This document shows, piece after piece, positions 25,856 to 34,484 of a stretch of DNA of 64,000 bases. Positions within the stretch are counted from its first letter, which is position 1; the number at the start of each line of letters is the position of its first letter. The notes below the pieces were generated by a model. It did no database searches, was not told the origin of the DNA, and saw only the letters and a program-made list of their open reading frames with translations. The position numbers were made by a program, and so were the translations under genes. The stretch lies in the NCBI RefSeq assembly GCF_011400295.1, contig NZ_CP049859.1:1860001-1924000 (forward strand), read 5' to 3'. This DNA comes from Erysipelothrix sp. HDW6A. Lineage in GTDB: Bacteria > Bacillota_I > Bacilli_A > Erysipelotrichales > Erysipelotrichaceae.

Positions 25856-26827
25856 ATGGAATTATTTGAAGGTTTAAAAGCAAAAGTTTCTGGAAAAAAC
25901 ATCAAAGTTGTTTTCCCAGAAGGTTCTGACGCTCGTATCGTCGGAGCAGCTGTTCGCTTAGCATCAGATGGATTATGTCATCCAATCGTGTTAGGTAGCA
26001 GAGAAGAAATTACTCGCGTAGCAGACGAAAAAGGATTTATGGTAGATCGTTTAGAAATCATTGATCCAAAAGAGTATGCAGAGAAAGATGCAATGATTGA
26101 TGCATTAGTAGAACGTCGTAATGGTAAATTAACACGTGAAGATGCAGCAAAATGGGTTGAAAATGTTAACTACTTTGGCACAATGTTGACATACATGGGA
26201 TTAGCTGATGCGATGGTTAGTGGAGCTATCCACTCAACTGGTGATACAGTTCGTCCTGCATTACAAATTATCAAAACAAAACCAGGTGTTTCAAGAACTA
26301 GTGGAGCATTCATTATGTCAAAACGTAATGAAACATACTTATTCTCAGACTGCGCAATCAACATTAACCCAAATGCCCAAGAATTAGCAGAAATTGCTGT
26401 TGAATCAGCACGTACTGCAGAGTTATTCGGAATTGATCCAATTGTTGCACTCATGAGTTTCTCAACAAAAGGTTCAGCAAAAGATCCAATTGTTGATAAA
26501 GTTGTTGAAGCAACAAGAATTGCTCAAGAATTAGCTCCAGAATACCAAATTGATGGTGAATTACAATTCGATGCTGCATTTGCTCCAACAGTTGCTGCAT
26601 TGAAAGCTCCAGAATCAAAAGTTGCTGGTCAAGCTAAGGTATTTGTCTTCCCTGAAATTCAATCAGGTAATATCGGATACAAAATTGCACAACGTCTTGG
26701 TGGATTCGAAGCAATCGGTCCTATTCTTCAAGGTTTAAATAAACCAATCTCCGATTTATCTCGTGGATGTGTTGAAGAAGATGTATACAAACTTGCAATT
26801 ATTACAGCAGCACAAACATTAATCTAA
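25856..26827 (+). CDS. pta: phosphate acetyltransferase
   Basis: A 323-residue short-form Pta that interconverts acetyl-CoA and acetyl phosphate, the first step of ATP-yielding acetate production. Start and end match the family (VVFPEGSDARIVGAA at the N-terminus, GLNKPISDLSRGC near the end). The central FSTKGSAKDP and VFPEIQSGNIGYKIAQR motifs are conserved. It is a single gene with an extended -10 promoter (GTGATATAAT) and TAGGAGGAATTG ahead of the ATG. Ack is not in this window. Codon use suggests high expression. Confidence 0.96.
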   Translation: MELFEGLKAKVSGKNIKVVFPEGSDARIVGAAVRLASDGLCHPIVLGSREEITRVADEKGFMVDRLEIIDPKEYAEKDAMIDALVERRNGKLTREDAAKWVENVNYFGTMLTYMGLADAMVSGAIHSTGDTVRPALQIIKTKPGVSRTSGAFIMSKRNETYLFSDCAININPNAQELAEIAVESARTAELFGIDPIVALMSFSTKGSAKDPIVDKVVEATRIAQELAPEYQIDGELQFDAAFAPTVAALKAPESKVAGQAKVFVFPEIQSGNIGYKIAQRLGGFEAIGPILQGLNKPISDLSRGCVEEDVYKLAIITAAQTLI

Positions 26828-26833
26828 TAAATT

Positions 26834-26858
26834 AGGTGCATAAAATGCACCTTTTTTT
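26834..26858 (+). terminator. pta terminator
   Basis: GGTGCAT / ATGCACC stem with a short loop followed by eight Ts. Confidence 0.9.
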
Positions 26859-26928
26859 TGTTTTCAGCGCCTTTTAATTGGCTTTTCTAAATATTATGTA
26901 ATTTTGTCAAAATTATTCGTTTTTTGTG

Positions 26929-26958
26929 TTGACTATCACGGGTAGGACATGTTATATT
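26929..26958 (+). promoter_or_regulatory. promoter of the five-tRNA cluster
   Basis: TTGACT (26929-26934), 18 bases, TATATT (26953-26958), about 22 bases ahead of tRNA-Val. Confidence 0.65.
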
Positions 26959-26980
26959 ATTAAGGCATTAAGGAACACAT

Positions 26981-27056
26981 GGAGGTTTAGCTCAGTTGGG
27001 AGAGCATCTGCCTTACAAGCAGAGGGTCAGCGGTTCGAGCCCGTTAACCTCCACCA
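26981..27056 (+). tRNA. tRNA-Val (anticodon TAC)
   Basis: 76 bases. Acceptor GGAGGTT / AACCTCC, anticodon loop CTTACAA in stem CTGC/GCAG, T-loop GGTTCGAGCC, CCA encoded. First of a cotranscribed cluster. Confidence 0.96.
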
Positions 27057-27060
27057 TGTT

Positions 27061-27136
27061 GCCGACTTAGCTCAATTGGTAGAGCAACTGATTTGTAATC
27101 AGTAGGTTGGGGGTTCAAGTCCTCTAGTCGGCACCA
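27061..27136 (+). tRNA. tRNA-Thr (anticodon TGT)
   Basis: 76 bases. Acceptor GCCGACT / AGTCGGC, anticodon loop TTTGTAA in stem CTGA/TCAG, CCA encoded. Confidence 0.96.
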
Positions 27137-27149
27137 TTTAAAATTATGT

Positions 27150-27233
27150 GGGGAGATAGCGAAGTGGCTAAACGCGGGTGACTGTAAATCATCTCCTTAG
27201 GGTTCGGCAGTTCGAATCTGCCTCTCCCCACCA
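27150..27233 (+). tRNA. tRNA-Tyr (anticodon GTA)
   Basis: 84 bases with the long variable arm of class II tRNAs. Acceptor GGGGAGA / TCTCCCC, anticodon loop CTGTAAA, CCA encoded. Confidence 0.95.
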
Positions 27234-27243
27234 TTCAAGTTTT

Positions 27244-27319
27244 GTCCCGTTAGCTCAGGTGGTAGAGCAACTGACTTTTAATCAGTGGGTCGTAGGTTCG
27301 AGTCCTACACGGGACACCA
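27244..27319 (+). tRNA. tRNA-Lys (anticodon TTT)
   Basis: 76 bases. Acceptor GTCCCGT / ACGGGAC, anticodon loop CTTTTAA in stem CTGA/TCAG, CCA encoded. Confidence 0.96.
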
Positions 27320-27327
27320 TTCTTATT

Positions 27328-27401
27328 GCGGGTGTAGTTTAATGGTAAAACTCCAGCCTTCCAAGCTGGCTACGGGAGTTCGATTCTCCTCACCCGCTCC
27401 A
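27328..27401 (+). tRNA. tRNA-Gly (anticodon TCC)
   Basis: 74 bases. Acceptor GCGGGTG / CACCCGC, anticodon loop CTTCCAA in stem CCAGC/GCTGG, CCA encoded. Last of the cluster. Confidence 0.95.
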
Positions 27402-27413
27402 ATAGAAATAACA

Positions 27414-27438
27414 CTCACCGAAAAGGTGAGTTTTTTTT
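27414..27438 (+). terminator. terminator of the tRNA cluster
   Basis: CTCACC / GGTGAG stem with GAAAA loop followed by eight Ts. Confidence 0.92.
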
Positions 27439-27452
27439 ATGTTATTTCGAAT

Positions 27453-27806
27453 TTATTTTTTTGTGTTTAAGAAATTCGCTAGACCAACCACCACTACTGG
27501 CAGATAAACTGTAAGCAAGACTCTTGCTGCGAGCTTTACGCCTCCCGTAAGTGCAAAGACGAAACCCATTGGAAACGAGAGCATAAAAGCTGCTGATACT
27601 ATTAAGAAGGTCCAAGCGATTATTTTATTATATATATCGAAAATTTGATCAGGGCTTAAAAAGTACATTAGTCCATATACAAGGTAGTAAACCCCAATTA
27701 TTATGAATGCTGTTTTCTTCCTAATTACAAAATCAGATCCCATATAAACCAAAAAGGGGTTCAATATTAAGTTTGTAATAAATACAAGAGCGATGTTTCT
27801 ATTCAT
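27453..27806 (-). CDS. small four-helix membrane protein, unknown
   Basis: A 117-residue, strongly hydrophobic protein with about four membrane segments, at residues 5-22, 32-50, 62-80 and 92-112. No family is recognised with confidence. ATG follows AAGGAGAG. It is the downstream neighbour of a GNAT gene on the same strand; the gap of about 65 bases allows but does not prove cotranscription. No catalytic motif is visible. Confidence 0.65.
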   Translation of the reverse strand: MNRNIALVFITNLILNPFLVYMGSDFVIRKKTAFIIIGVYYLVYGLMYFLSPDQIFDIYNKIIAWTFLIVSAAFMLSFPMGFVFALTGGVKLAARVLLTVYLPVVVVGLANFLNTKK

Positions 27807-27871
27807 ATCACAACTCTCCTTACTATTATCCCCATCCTATCAAATTTACTTTACACTGTCATATGTTTAGC

Positions 27872-28318
27872 TCAGAAACTATAAATCATTACATGTTCAT
27901 TTCCGTCATCAAATATAGGATAACGTATAAACCCACATTTTCTATAGAGATTATATGCAACATCGTCTTCTTTTATATAACAAAGCTCAATGCCATCATA
28001 CTTATTATCATCTATCATAATAATTAGTTTCAGAAGGCTCAGCTCACCAATTCCCTTACCTTGATGATTTTTATCAATTAGAAATTGATCAATACTGCAA
28101 TAGAACTTACTATCCATATGTATATCTTTAAGCATAAACATCCCAACAATTTCATCATTACATGTAATATACATTGCCCTAGCATTACTCTTGCGGAAAG
28201 CATAGGCCTTCGCCAGAATTTTTGTGGGGTTCGATACAAATGACTTTTGATTATCAAAAACTTCAAGTTTCGCATTTTTCCAGTTAGTTTCATTTGCTTC
28301 CACAAAATCAATATTCAT
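27872..28318 (-). CDS. GNAT-family N-acetyltransferase
   Basis: A 148-residue single-domain GNAT enzyme. The acetyl-CoA loop is NHQGKGIGELSLLKLI, the standard Q/RxxGxG/A motif, and the C-terminal YNLYRKCGF motif is typical. Substrate is unknown; small amines, polyamines or peptides are all possible. The ATG at 28318 is chosen because AAGGAGTG lies about nine bases upstream, whereas the GTG four codons earlier overlaps it. The next gene upstream is divergent. Confidence 0.85.
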   Translation of the reverse strand: MNIDFVEANETNWKNAKLEVFDNQKSFVSNPTKILAKAYAFRKSNARAMYITCNDEIVGMFMLKDIHMDSKFYCSIDQFLIDKNHQGKGIGELSLLKLIIMIDDNKYDGIELCYIKEDDVAYNLYRKCGFIRYPIFDDGNEHVMIYSF

Positions 28319-28435
28319 GTCGTATCTCACTCCTTTATAACTTATTTTACTATATCACAATCGTTTAATCGTGTTCAATTGTACATGACGAAAGATATTT
28401 GCTACACTATCTAAAAGAAGATACAGGAGGGTATT

Positions 28436-29329
28436 ATGAAAATATTTGATGCTACTAAAGTCATTTATGAGTTTAAATCTGGTCTCGATGTCATTGGCGA
28501 AGTTAATGTTGGTGAGTCTTTCACAGTTCACTGTAATGATTGTTTTTCTCAACAGGTTCGACATGAAAATGACATAATTTCTAATATCGATTTCTCGAGA
28601 GTTAACCCCGCAACCGGTCCTATTTATATTAACGGGGCTGAAGTTGGAGATGTTCTAAAAGTAGATATTCTTGATATCCGTCTTGCAGATCAAGGTTCAA
28701 TTGTAGTATTACCTGGCGGGGGTCTACTAGGTGATCTGGTTAATAAACCAGCTACACGAATCGTGACAGTAAAAGAAGGTATGGTCGATTTTCTAGGTAT
28801 TAAGCAAGCTATTGATCCCATGATTGGAGTCATTGGAGTATCACCAGGAGCTAAGCAAGACGGTGTTGTTACAGGCACTCCTGGCAACCATGGCGGCAAT
28901 ATGGATACAACTGATGTACGAATTGGTTCAAGTCTCTACTTCCCTGTAAGAGAGCAAGGTGCAATGCTAGCACTAGGTGACTGTCATGCAGTGATGGGCG
29001 ATGGCGAAGTCTGTGTTGCTGGTCTAGAAATAGAAGCTGAGGTAGATTTAAAAGTATCACTTATTAAGAATAAACAGATTGAATGGCCTCTACTCGAAAA
29101 CGATAAAGAGTTTATGGCGATTGTCTCTGGCGAAACATTAGATGATGCAATCTATGAAGCAAGTAAAGTGATGTGTGATCTTGTAGAACGTGGTTTAGGC
29201 ATTACTTGGAATGATGCATACATGTTTAACTCAATGTTTGTAGATTATAAAATATCTCAGGCAGTAAATCCTATGAAAACTGTACGCGCAGTTGTAAGTA
29301 CAGAATTATTAGATTTCACCAAGATTTAA
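28436..29329 (+). CDS. acetamidase/formamidase family protein
   Basis: A 297-residue FmdA/AmdA-family amidohydrolase. Conserved segments include VNPATGPIYINGAEVGD, the glycine-rich VVLPGGGLLGD, VSPGAKQDGVVTGTPGNHGGNMD and the LGDCHAVMGDGEVCVAG motif with metal-site acidic and histidine residues. It would release ammonia and a carboxylate from a small amide. It may support nitrogen scavenging, but no transporter or urease-like neighbour confirms this. ATG follows AGGAGGG, and a bidirectional terminator ends the gene. Confidence 0.9.
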   Translation: MKIFDATKVIYEFKSGLDVIGEVNVGESFTVHCNDCFSQQVRHENDIISNIDFSRVNPATGPIYINGAEVGDVLKVDILDIRLADQGSIVVLPGGGLLGDLVNKPATRIVTVKEGMVDFLGIKQAIDPMIGVIGVSPGAKQDGVVTGTPGNHGGNMDTTDVRIGSSLYFPVREQGAMLALGDCHAVMGDGEVCVAGLEIEAEVDLKVSLIKNKQIEWPLLENDKEFMAIVSGETLDDAIYEASKVMCDLVERGLGITWNDAYMFNSMFVDYKISQAVNPMKTVRAVVSTELLDFTKI

Positions 29330-29355
29330 AACACCAAGAAAACTTGGTGTTTTTA
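29328..29355. terminator. bidirectional terminator
   Basis: AAACACCAAG / CTTGGTGTTT stem, A-rich on one side and T-rich on the other. It separates convergent genes and includes the stop codons. Confidence 0.88.
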
Positions 29356-32300
29356 TTCGTTCTTCCGTTGTTTATACACAAGTAAACATATCCCTGTTAA
29401 CATAATCAAGCACGGTAGATTCGCTATTTTTCCTTGTCCTGTCGATGGCAACATTGGACTGGCTTGCATATTATAAAACTTAACGACATAAGTATTATCG
29501 TCAGTCTGATACGTTGTCTCAATTGTTATGGAGTCTTCAGATAATTCATAGCCAAAAGGAGCTTGTAGTTCTTTCAACGAGTACGATTCAAGAGCACTAA
29601 CCTTCCATTCATGAATCCCGTTGTCATGCCTTTGGAACACTGGAATAATATCCCCTTTTGTATTGGAAAGCTCAAATCGAATGTGTTCATCTTCTATTTC
29701 TTCAAGACTGAAAGCATCGCACTTAATAACCCTTATTAATACCTCTAATCGTTTGTTACCTATCGCTTTATCAAGATGTATCTCAGGTTCATACATCCCT
29801 TGATATTCAAACTCAAACATTTCTACATCATCATTCAAAGCATAACCATACGGCGATTCAATTTCAACGAGCCCCCATTTTTTTGTGATATCAAGATTCA
29901 GAAAATCTAGTGTGCCATCATCGCCTGTTTCCCCAGCATACAATGGATTACTATCCTTTAGCAGCTGTGAATCGGAAAAGGAAGTTTCAGTGATGTCAAA
30001 TAAACCAAATTTCACGCCCGCAATTGCTTGATTCGTAGACTCGTCAATCTTTAAGATATGAATAAAACCACGTGCTTTTTTATTCTCAAAAGTGAGTTCT
30101 TGTGTCTCTTCGTGTTTTTCAATCTTAAAGGTTTTGAGATTCTTTTCTTTGTCTATCGCATACGGCTCTTCTACCCATATCTCTTCAAGGCTATACTCAC
30201 CATATTCTAAGGATTCAATGAATGCCTCACCATTATTAGTGCTTAATTCTTCTATGACTGAACCTTCACTATCGTAGAGTCTGAAAGAAGCTTCAACAGG
30301 ATCTCCCGTTTCCGTATCAATCTTTTTGATGACAACACGTCCTTTGATTCTTTCATTCTCGACTTGTCCCAAATCAATTATGTCACCTGAAATTAAGTCT
30401 TTTTGAATATCACTACTCTCATCAATAGTAAAGCTCGAAGGTTCCATTTTTATATAGCATTCCGGTGCATTTACTTCAACAAGTTGATACTTTCCATAAG
30501 GAAGAGATTTCTCTGTAATAAATACACCCTCTGCATTTGTAAACCACGTATCAATGTTTTTAATTTGACCATTTTCATCGAGCTCATAGCTCACAGCATT
30601 TCCCTTCTCATCGATAATTTGAAATGTGACATCAGGTATAGGTTTCTTCGAATCAGCATCAACCTTTGTAACTTTTACCCTTGCTTCAATTGCTTCATTT
30701 ACATGATGTATCTCAATGATTTCACGATTATTCCGAATAGAAAATGGCACCGGTTCTGAATCAATCCAATAACCTTTAGGCGCATTAACTTCTTCAAAGT
30801 AATAGTCACCATAGATCAATTGTTGACTTTCAACGATTCCATTCTCATCACTCATCAAGTTCTCTTGAAGGATATCACTATTCAATCCAACAATATTAAA
30901 AACAGCACCTTGTAAAGGATTCCCTTTTGAATCTTGTTTTAATATTTTTAGCTTTCCAGTAAGTAACTCATTACCTAATTGATAATAGTGTCGTGATATG
31001 AGTGATTCAGGATTCTTAGAGTCATAGGTTAAGCTTACCCTGTGTTCTTCGTCTGTAAGTACGTAGGCACTCGGAGCCTTTGTCTCTTTAAAATAGTACT
31101 CACCCAAAGGCAAGTTATCAAAGATTACCTTACCTTCTTGATCACTTACACCAGTGGCTACCCACTGATTTGCTTTGTAGATTGTTTTACTTCCTTCATT
31201 AATATCTTCTGCAGCATACAAATTAATACTTGCTCCACTGAGCGACTGATTGAGTGTCTCTTTAGAAGAGCTGTACTTCAAAATTTCTAAAGAAGCTCGT
31301 TGGTACTTGTTCTCGAAACCTATTGTACTCATTGATTCTAATTTACCGTCGATGGATGTTAAAGTGATTGTTTTTTCCGTCTTATCTAACACAAAAGGTT
31401 TGGGCACAAAAAGCTCACTTACTTTATATTTTCCTAAAGGTAATTTCGAGCTTAAAGCCTTACCTTTTGAATCGGTAGTGTATGTTCCAACAGCAACATT
31501 ATCTTCATTCTTCACAAGAAATTTAGCTCCCTCAATGGGATAACCTTCAGGACTTCTTTTATCAATTTCAATTTGACCAGTAAAAACTCTAAAATTAACA
31601 GTGAACTTAATTTCTTCGTCAAGTTGACTTTGTAGAACCTTTTGACTTGTTCCATCACTAAATACATAACTTGGGCCTTCACTGTTACCTTGTTTCTTAT
31701 TTAATTGTATAAAAGCATAATCACTGAGCACTCTTAAAGTATATTTTGTTTTTGATATATCTAGAACCTCCACTCCACTAGATCTAGTGTATAAGAACTC
31801 TTCTAATAACGGACTTTCAAAACTTATCACATCGCCCTTATTTACATACATTTGATCAACACACCAATTAGGAAGATTACCATGTTCATTTATTAGGCGC
31901 TTAATTTCATTTATTTCATAATCGGGATTCAGTGTCCCAGGTTCAAATTCCCATCCTAAGGCATCAAAAATAAGAAGCTGCGTTGCCCAGCGATACCCTT
32001 GCGTATCATGATCAGGATACTCATAACCATAATTGGATATTAACTTGATACGGTTTCTCTGTTGATTTGATAACTTAAAGGATAATCGACCATCCATCAC
32101 TCTAACAGTATCGATATCACTTAAATCTTTTTTTAACGCATATTGAGTATGGGAGTTAATTACTGTAGGCTCAATACAATAAGCTACGTTTCCATCCACA
32201 AAAAGTTCGCTATAGCCTCCTGGGAAATCAAAAGCATAGGTAGGTGAAGGTCGATAATAATAGCTAACTGCTTGGGATAATCTCTTCCCTCCTGTAATCT

Positions 32301-32547
32301 GGTGAACGGAACGTTGAGATGAAGTAGGACTTGTAGATATTTTTTCTTTCGTTATTAATCCCGTCTCATTATCAATCACAAACATCTCGTCTTCATCCAA
32401 ATATTGATCAATTTCACTCATTGGCGGGATACTATCGTAATACTCAGTCACTTCATCGGCATGTATTGTAGTAATCGTTGTAACTACTGTTGTAAATAAA
32501 ACCAAAAACATAATTACTGTTCTTCGTATGATGTTTTCTATCTTCAT
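29353..32547 (-). CDS. LPxTG thioester-domain adhesin with seven Cna_B modules
   Basis: A 1064-residue surface protein. Signal peptide at residues about 1-30 (FLVLFTTVVTTITTIHA). Residues about 85-270 form a thioester domain: C124 in AYCIEP and Q190 in WATQLLIFDALGW are the residues that make the internal Cys-Gln thioester, a harpoon for covalent attachment to host proteins. Seven Cna_B modules follow, starting at TGQIEIDK and ending before the anchor; several retain the isopeptide lysine, glutamate and asparagine. C-terminus LPSTG, hydrophobic helix, KQRKNE for sortase anchoring. Start ATG after AAGGAG. Target protein unknown. Confidence 0.9.
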   Translation of the reverse strand: MKIENIIRRTVIMFLVLFTTVVTTITTIHADEVTEYYDSIPPMSEIDQYLDEDEMFVIDNETGLITKEKISTSPTSSQRSVHQITGGKRLSQAVSYYYRPSPTYAFDFPGGYSELFVDGNVAYCIEPTVINSHTQYALKKDLSDIDTVRVMDGRLSFKLSNQQRNRIKLISNYGYEYPDHDTQGYRWATQLLIFDALGWEFEPGTLNPDYEINEIKRLINEHGNLPNWCVDQMYVNKGDVISFESPLLEEFLYTRSSGVEVLDISKTKYTLRVLSDYAFIQLNKKQGNSEGPSYVFSDGTSQKVLQSQLDEEIKFTVNFRVFTGQIEIDKRSPEGYPIEGAKFLVKNEDNVAVGTYTTDSKGKALSSKLPLGKYKVSELFVPKPFVLDKTEKTITLTSIDGKLESMSTIGFENKYQRASLEILKYSSSKETLNQSLSGASINLYAAEDINEGSKTIYKANQWVATGVSDQEGKVIFDNLPLGEYYFKETKAPSAYVLTDEEHRVSLTYDSKNPESLISRHYYQLGNELLTGKLKILKQDSKGNPLQGAVFNIVGLNSDILQENLMSDENGIVESQQLIYGDYYFEEVNAPKGYWIDSEPVPFSIRNNREIIEIHHVNEAIEARVKVTKVDADSKKPIPDVTFQIIDEKGNAVSYELDENGQIKNIDTWFTNAEGVFITEKSLPYGKYQLVEVNAPECYIKMEPSSFTIDESSDIQKDLISGDIIDLGQVENERIKGRVVIKKIDTETGDPVEASFRLYDSEGSVIEELSTNNGEAFIESLEYGEYSLEEIWVEEPYAIDKEKNLKTFKIEKHEETQELTFENKKARGFIHILKIDESTNQAIAGVKFGLFDITETSFSDSQLLKDSNPLYAGETGDDGTLDFLNLDITKKWGLVEIESPYGYALNDDVEMFEFEYQGMYEPEIHLDKAIGNKRLEVLIRVIKCDAFSLEEIEDEHIRFELSNTKGDIIPVFQRHDNGIHEWKVSALESYSLKELQAPFGYELSEDSITIETTYQTDDNTYVVKFYNMQASPMLPSTGQGKIANLPCLIMLTGICLLVYKQRKNE

Positions 32548-32605
32548 TGCGTCTCCTTGATCGTAATGATCTACACAAATAAATAGATGTCTACCACCTT
32601 AAAAC

Positions 32606-34152
32606 CTAAATATTTCTAAGATAGAATTTACTGACCCCAAGTTTACTAAGAAACATCCGATCATGACTCACGACTATGATTGTTCCTTCATATTCCCGTA
32701 ATGCTTCCTCTATGATTTCACAACTCATGATATCCAAATGGTTCGTTGGCTCATCAAGAATAAGACAATTTGAATCACTTAACATCATTTCTAAGAGTTT
32801 GAGTCGAACTTGTTCGCCACCACTAAGATATGATAACGGTTTATACATGTCATGCTGGTAGAACCCAAAGCGAGCTAAATATCTACGTGTTCTTTCTTCG
32901 TCAAGTCCGCAACTCTTCTGAATGTAAGCTAGTATTCTTACTGAACTGTCTACAAATACCAACTCTTGGGGTAAGTAAGAAAACTTCACCGATTCTCCAA
33001 CTCGAATTTGACCTTCTTTTGCATCTAACTCACCTAAAATTGTTTTGATTAACGTTGATTTACCAACACCATTATCTGCAACAATCGCAAAACGATCGCG
33101 CCAATTTACCTGAAAATTAATTGAGTCTTTTAGTACAGTATCGTATCCAATTGCTAGATTATCTGCTACACAAACAATTTTTCCACTTCTTACTCTGACA
33201 TTAAATTTTAGATTTAATTGATTACGAATTTCTACTGGTTTTGGTAATCGATCAATTCGTGCAATTCTCTTTTCTACCGCTTTTGCTTTCTTGAAAAAAC
33301 CTTCATTGTCTGACTCATTACCCATTGGCGATACCGTTTTGCGGCGAGCGTAAGCTTTTGAATTTGACGTTGTTGTTCATCAAAATCGTCAACAAGACGC
33401 AAGTATCGTTCATGTCTTTGGAGACGATAGCTGTCATAGTCACCATGGTATGAGACAAGTTTACCATCTTCTATTTCATGATATACCGACACGATATTCT
33501 TCAGAAACTCACGGTCATGCGAGACTATAAGCAATGTCTTTGACGTCGTATTACAAAATGATTCTAACCATTCAATACCCCTTGTGTCCAGATGGTTTGT
33601 CGGTTCATCAAGACAAATTACTTCATAGTCTTGTAGCAATAACTGGACCAAAGAAATTCGTGTTTTCTCTCCACCACTTAAGGTGGAAAATCCTTGTTCA
33701 AGTAAATGATAAACCCCTAATCCCTTAGCATAAGAGTCTAAAGAATTTTCCAACTCATAGCCGCCCATCAGTTCAAATTTCTCTTGAGCGTTTGAGTACT
33801 TCTTAAAGACATTATCTAAGTCACTTGTATCACTCATCGCCAATTCTAAGTCACTTAAACGAGCTTTTAAAGTCTTATAGTCATCAAAAGCACTTAATAT
33901 ATACTCTTTAGCATTTCCTGGGAAATTAGTATAGGTTTGTCTCATGTATCCGACATTCATATCTTTAGGAATATGGACTTGACCCGAGTCAAACGGTTCA
34001 ATTTTTGACAGTATCTTTAAGAGTGTTGACTTTCCACTCCCATTCTCTCCAACAATTGCGGATTTACTACCTTTTACTATTTCAAGACTTAAATTATCCA
34101 GGATTAAATCTCCTGCGTATGTCTTCGTTAATTCATTAATATGTATTTTCAT
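32606..34152 (-). pseudogene. ABC-F ATPase (ribosome-protection type) split by a frameshift
   Basis: Two overlapping reading frames together make one ~510-residue ABC-F protein with tandem ATPase domains. The first frame (33274-34152) has Walker A GENGSGKST, LSGGEKTR and LDEPTNHLD. The second (32606 to about 33325) has ADNGVGKST, LSGGEQVR and LDEPTNHLD. The join falls at AAKRYRQW / GNESDNEG near 33323-33327, where three Gs stand where four would restore the frame. The true start is the ATG at 34152 after AAAGGAG. ABC-F proteins remove antibiotics from ribosomes. Either the gene is inactivated, the base is a sequence error, or translation slips there. The leader upstream is intact. Confidence 0.85.
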
Positions 34153-34155
34153 ATG

Positions 34156-34286
34156 GTTCTCCTTTATTATTTGCATAAAGGAACAAAAAAATCTGCCTGT
34201 ATAAAAACAGCCAGATACGAAAGTCATGACGATTAATACAGTTCCTTTATGTTTGTGGACGCACTTGTCCCTTGTTAAATAAAGGA
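34156..34286 (-). promoter_or_regulatory. ABC-F leader: alternating repeats, terminator and sequestered ribosome binding site
   Basis: On the minus strand the leader carries TCCTTTAT (34279-34286, inside the leader peptide codons), ATAAAGGAAC (34241-34250), a terminator hairpin ATCTGGCTGT / ACAGGCAGAT with T7 (34184-34216), GTTCCTTTAT (34175-34184) and ATAAAGGAGAAC (34156-34167) containing the ABC-F Shine-Dalgarno. Segments 1-2 and 3-4 can pair; 2-3 are complementary over ten bases. A ribosome held on segment 1 would free 2 to pair with 3 and expose the ribosome binding site. This mirrors erm-type attenuation. Confidence 0.72.
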
Positions 34287-34378
34287 TTTGTAAAAGTTAT
34301 TGTACGACAAAAAGCATCAAACATATTGATGTCATAACGTGATTTGATTGTTTTAGTCATACAAATTAGCACCGTCAT
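34247..34378 (-). CDS. 43-codon leader peptide of the ABC-F gene
   Basis: A short open frame beginning MTVLICMTKTIKSRYDIN and ending FNKGQVRPQT, stopped by TAA inside the second repeat of the attenuator. Its ATG follows AGGGAGGTGA, a strong ribosome binding site, and a TATACT -10 box is at 34401-34406. It starts about 230 bases ahead of the ABC-F start. Its likely role is to place a drug-stalled ribosome so that the downstream RNA refolds. The stall site is not known. Confidence 0.68.
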   Translation of the reverse strand: MTVLICMTKTIKSRYDINMFDAFCRTITFTNPLFNKGQVRPQT

Positions 34379-34484
34379 TCACCTCCCTAACGATATTTTA
34401 AGTATAGCACATATTAGACTGAATAAAAATAAAAAAACTATTGTAATCTTCGTTGAATAGAATACAATGAATTTAGGTGATACT

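Noticed and set aside
33274-33330. Programmed ribosomal frameshift in the ABC-F gene
   Set aside because: No X-XXY-YYZ slippery heptamer or downstream pseudoknot is evident at the junction; mutation or sequence error is simpler.
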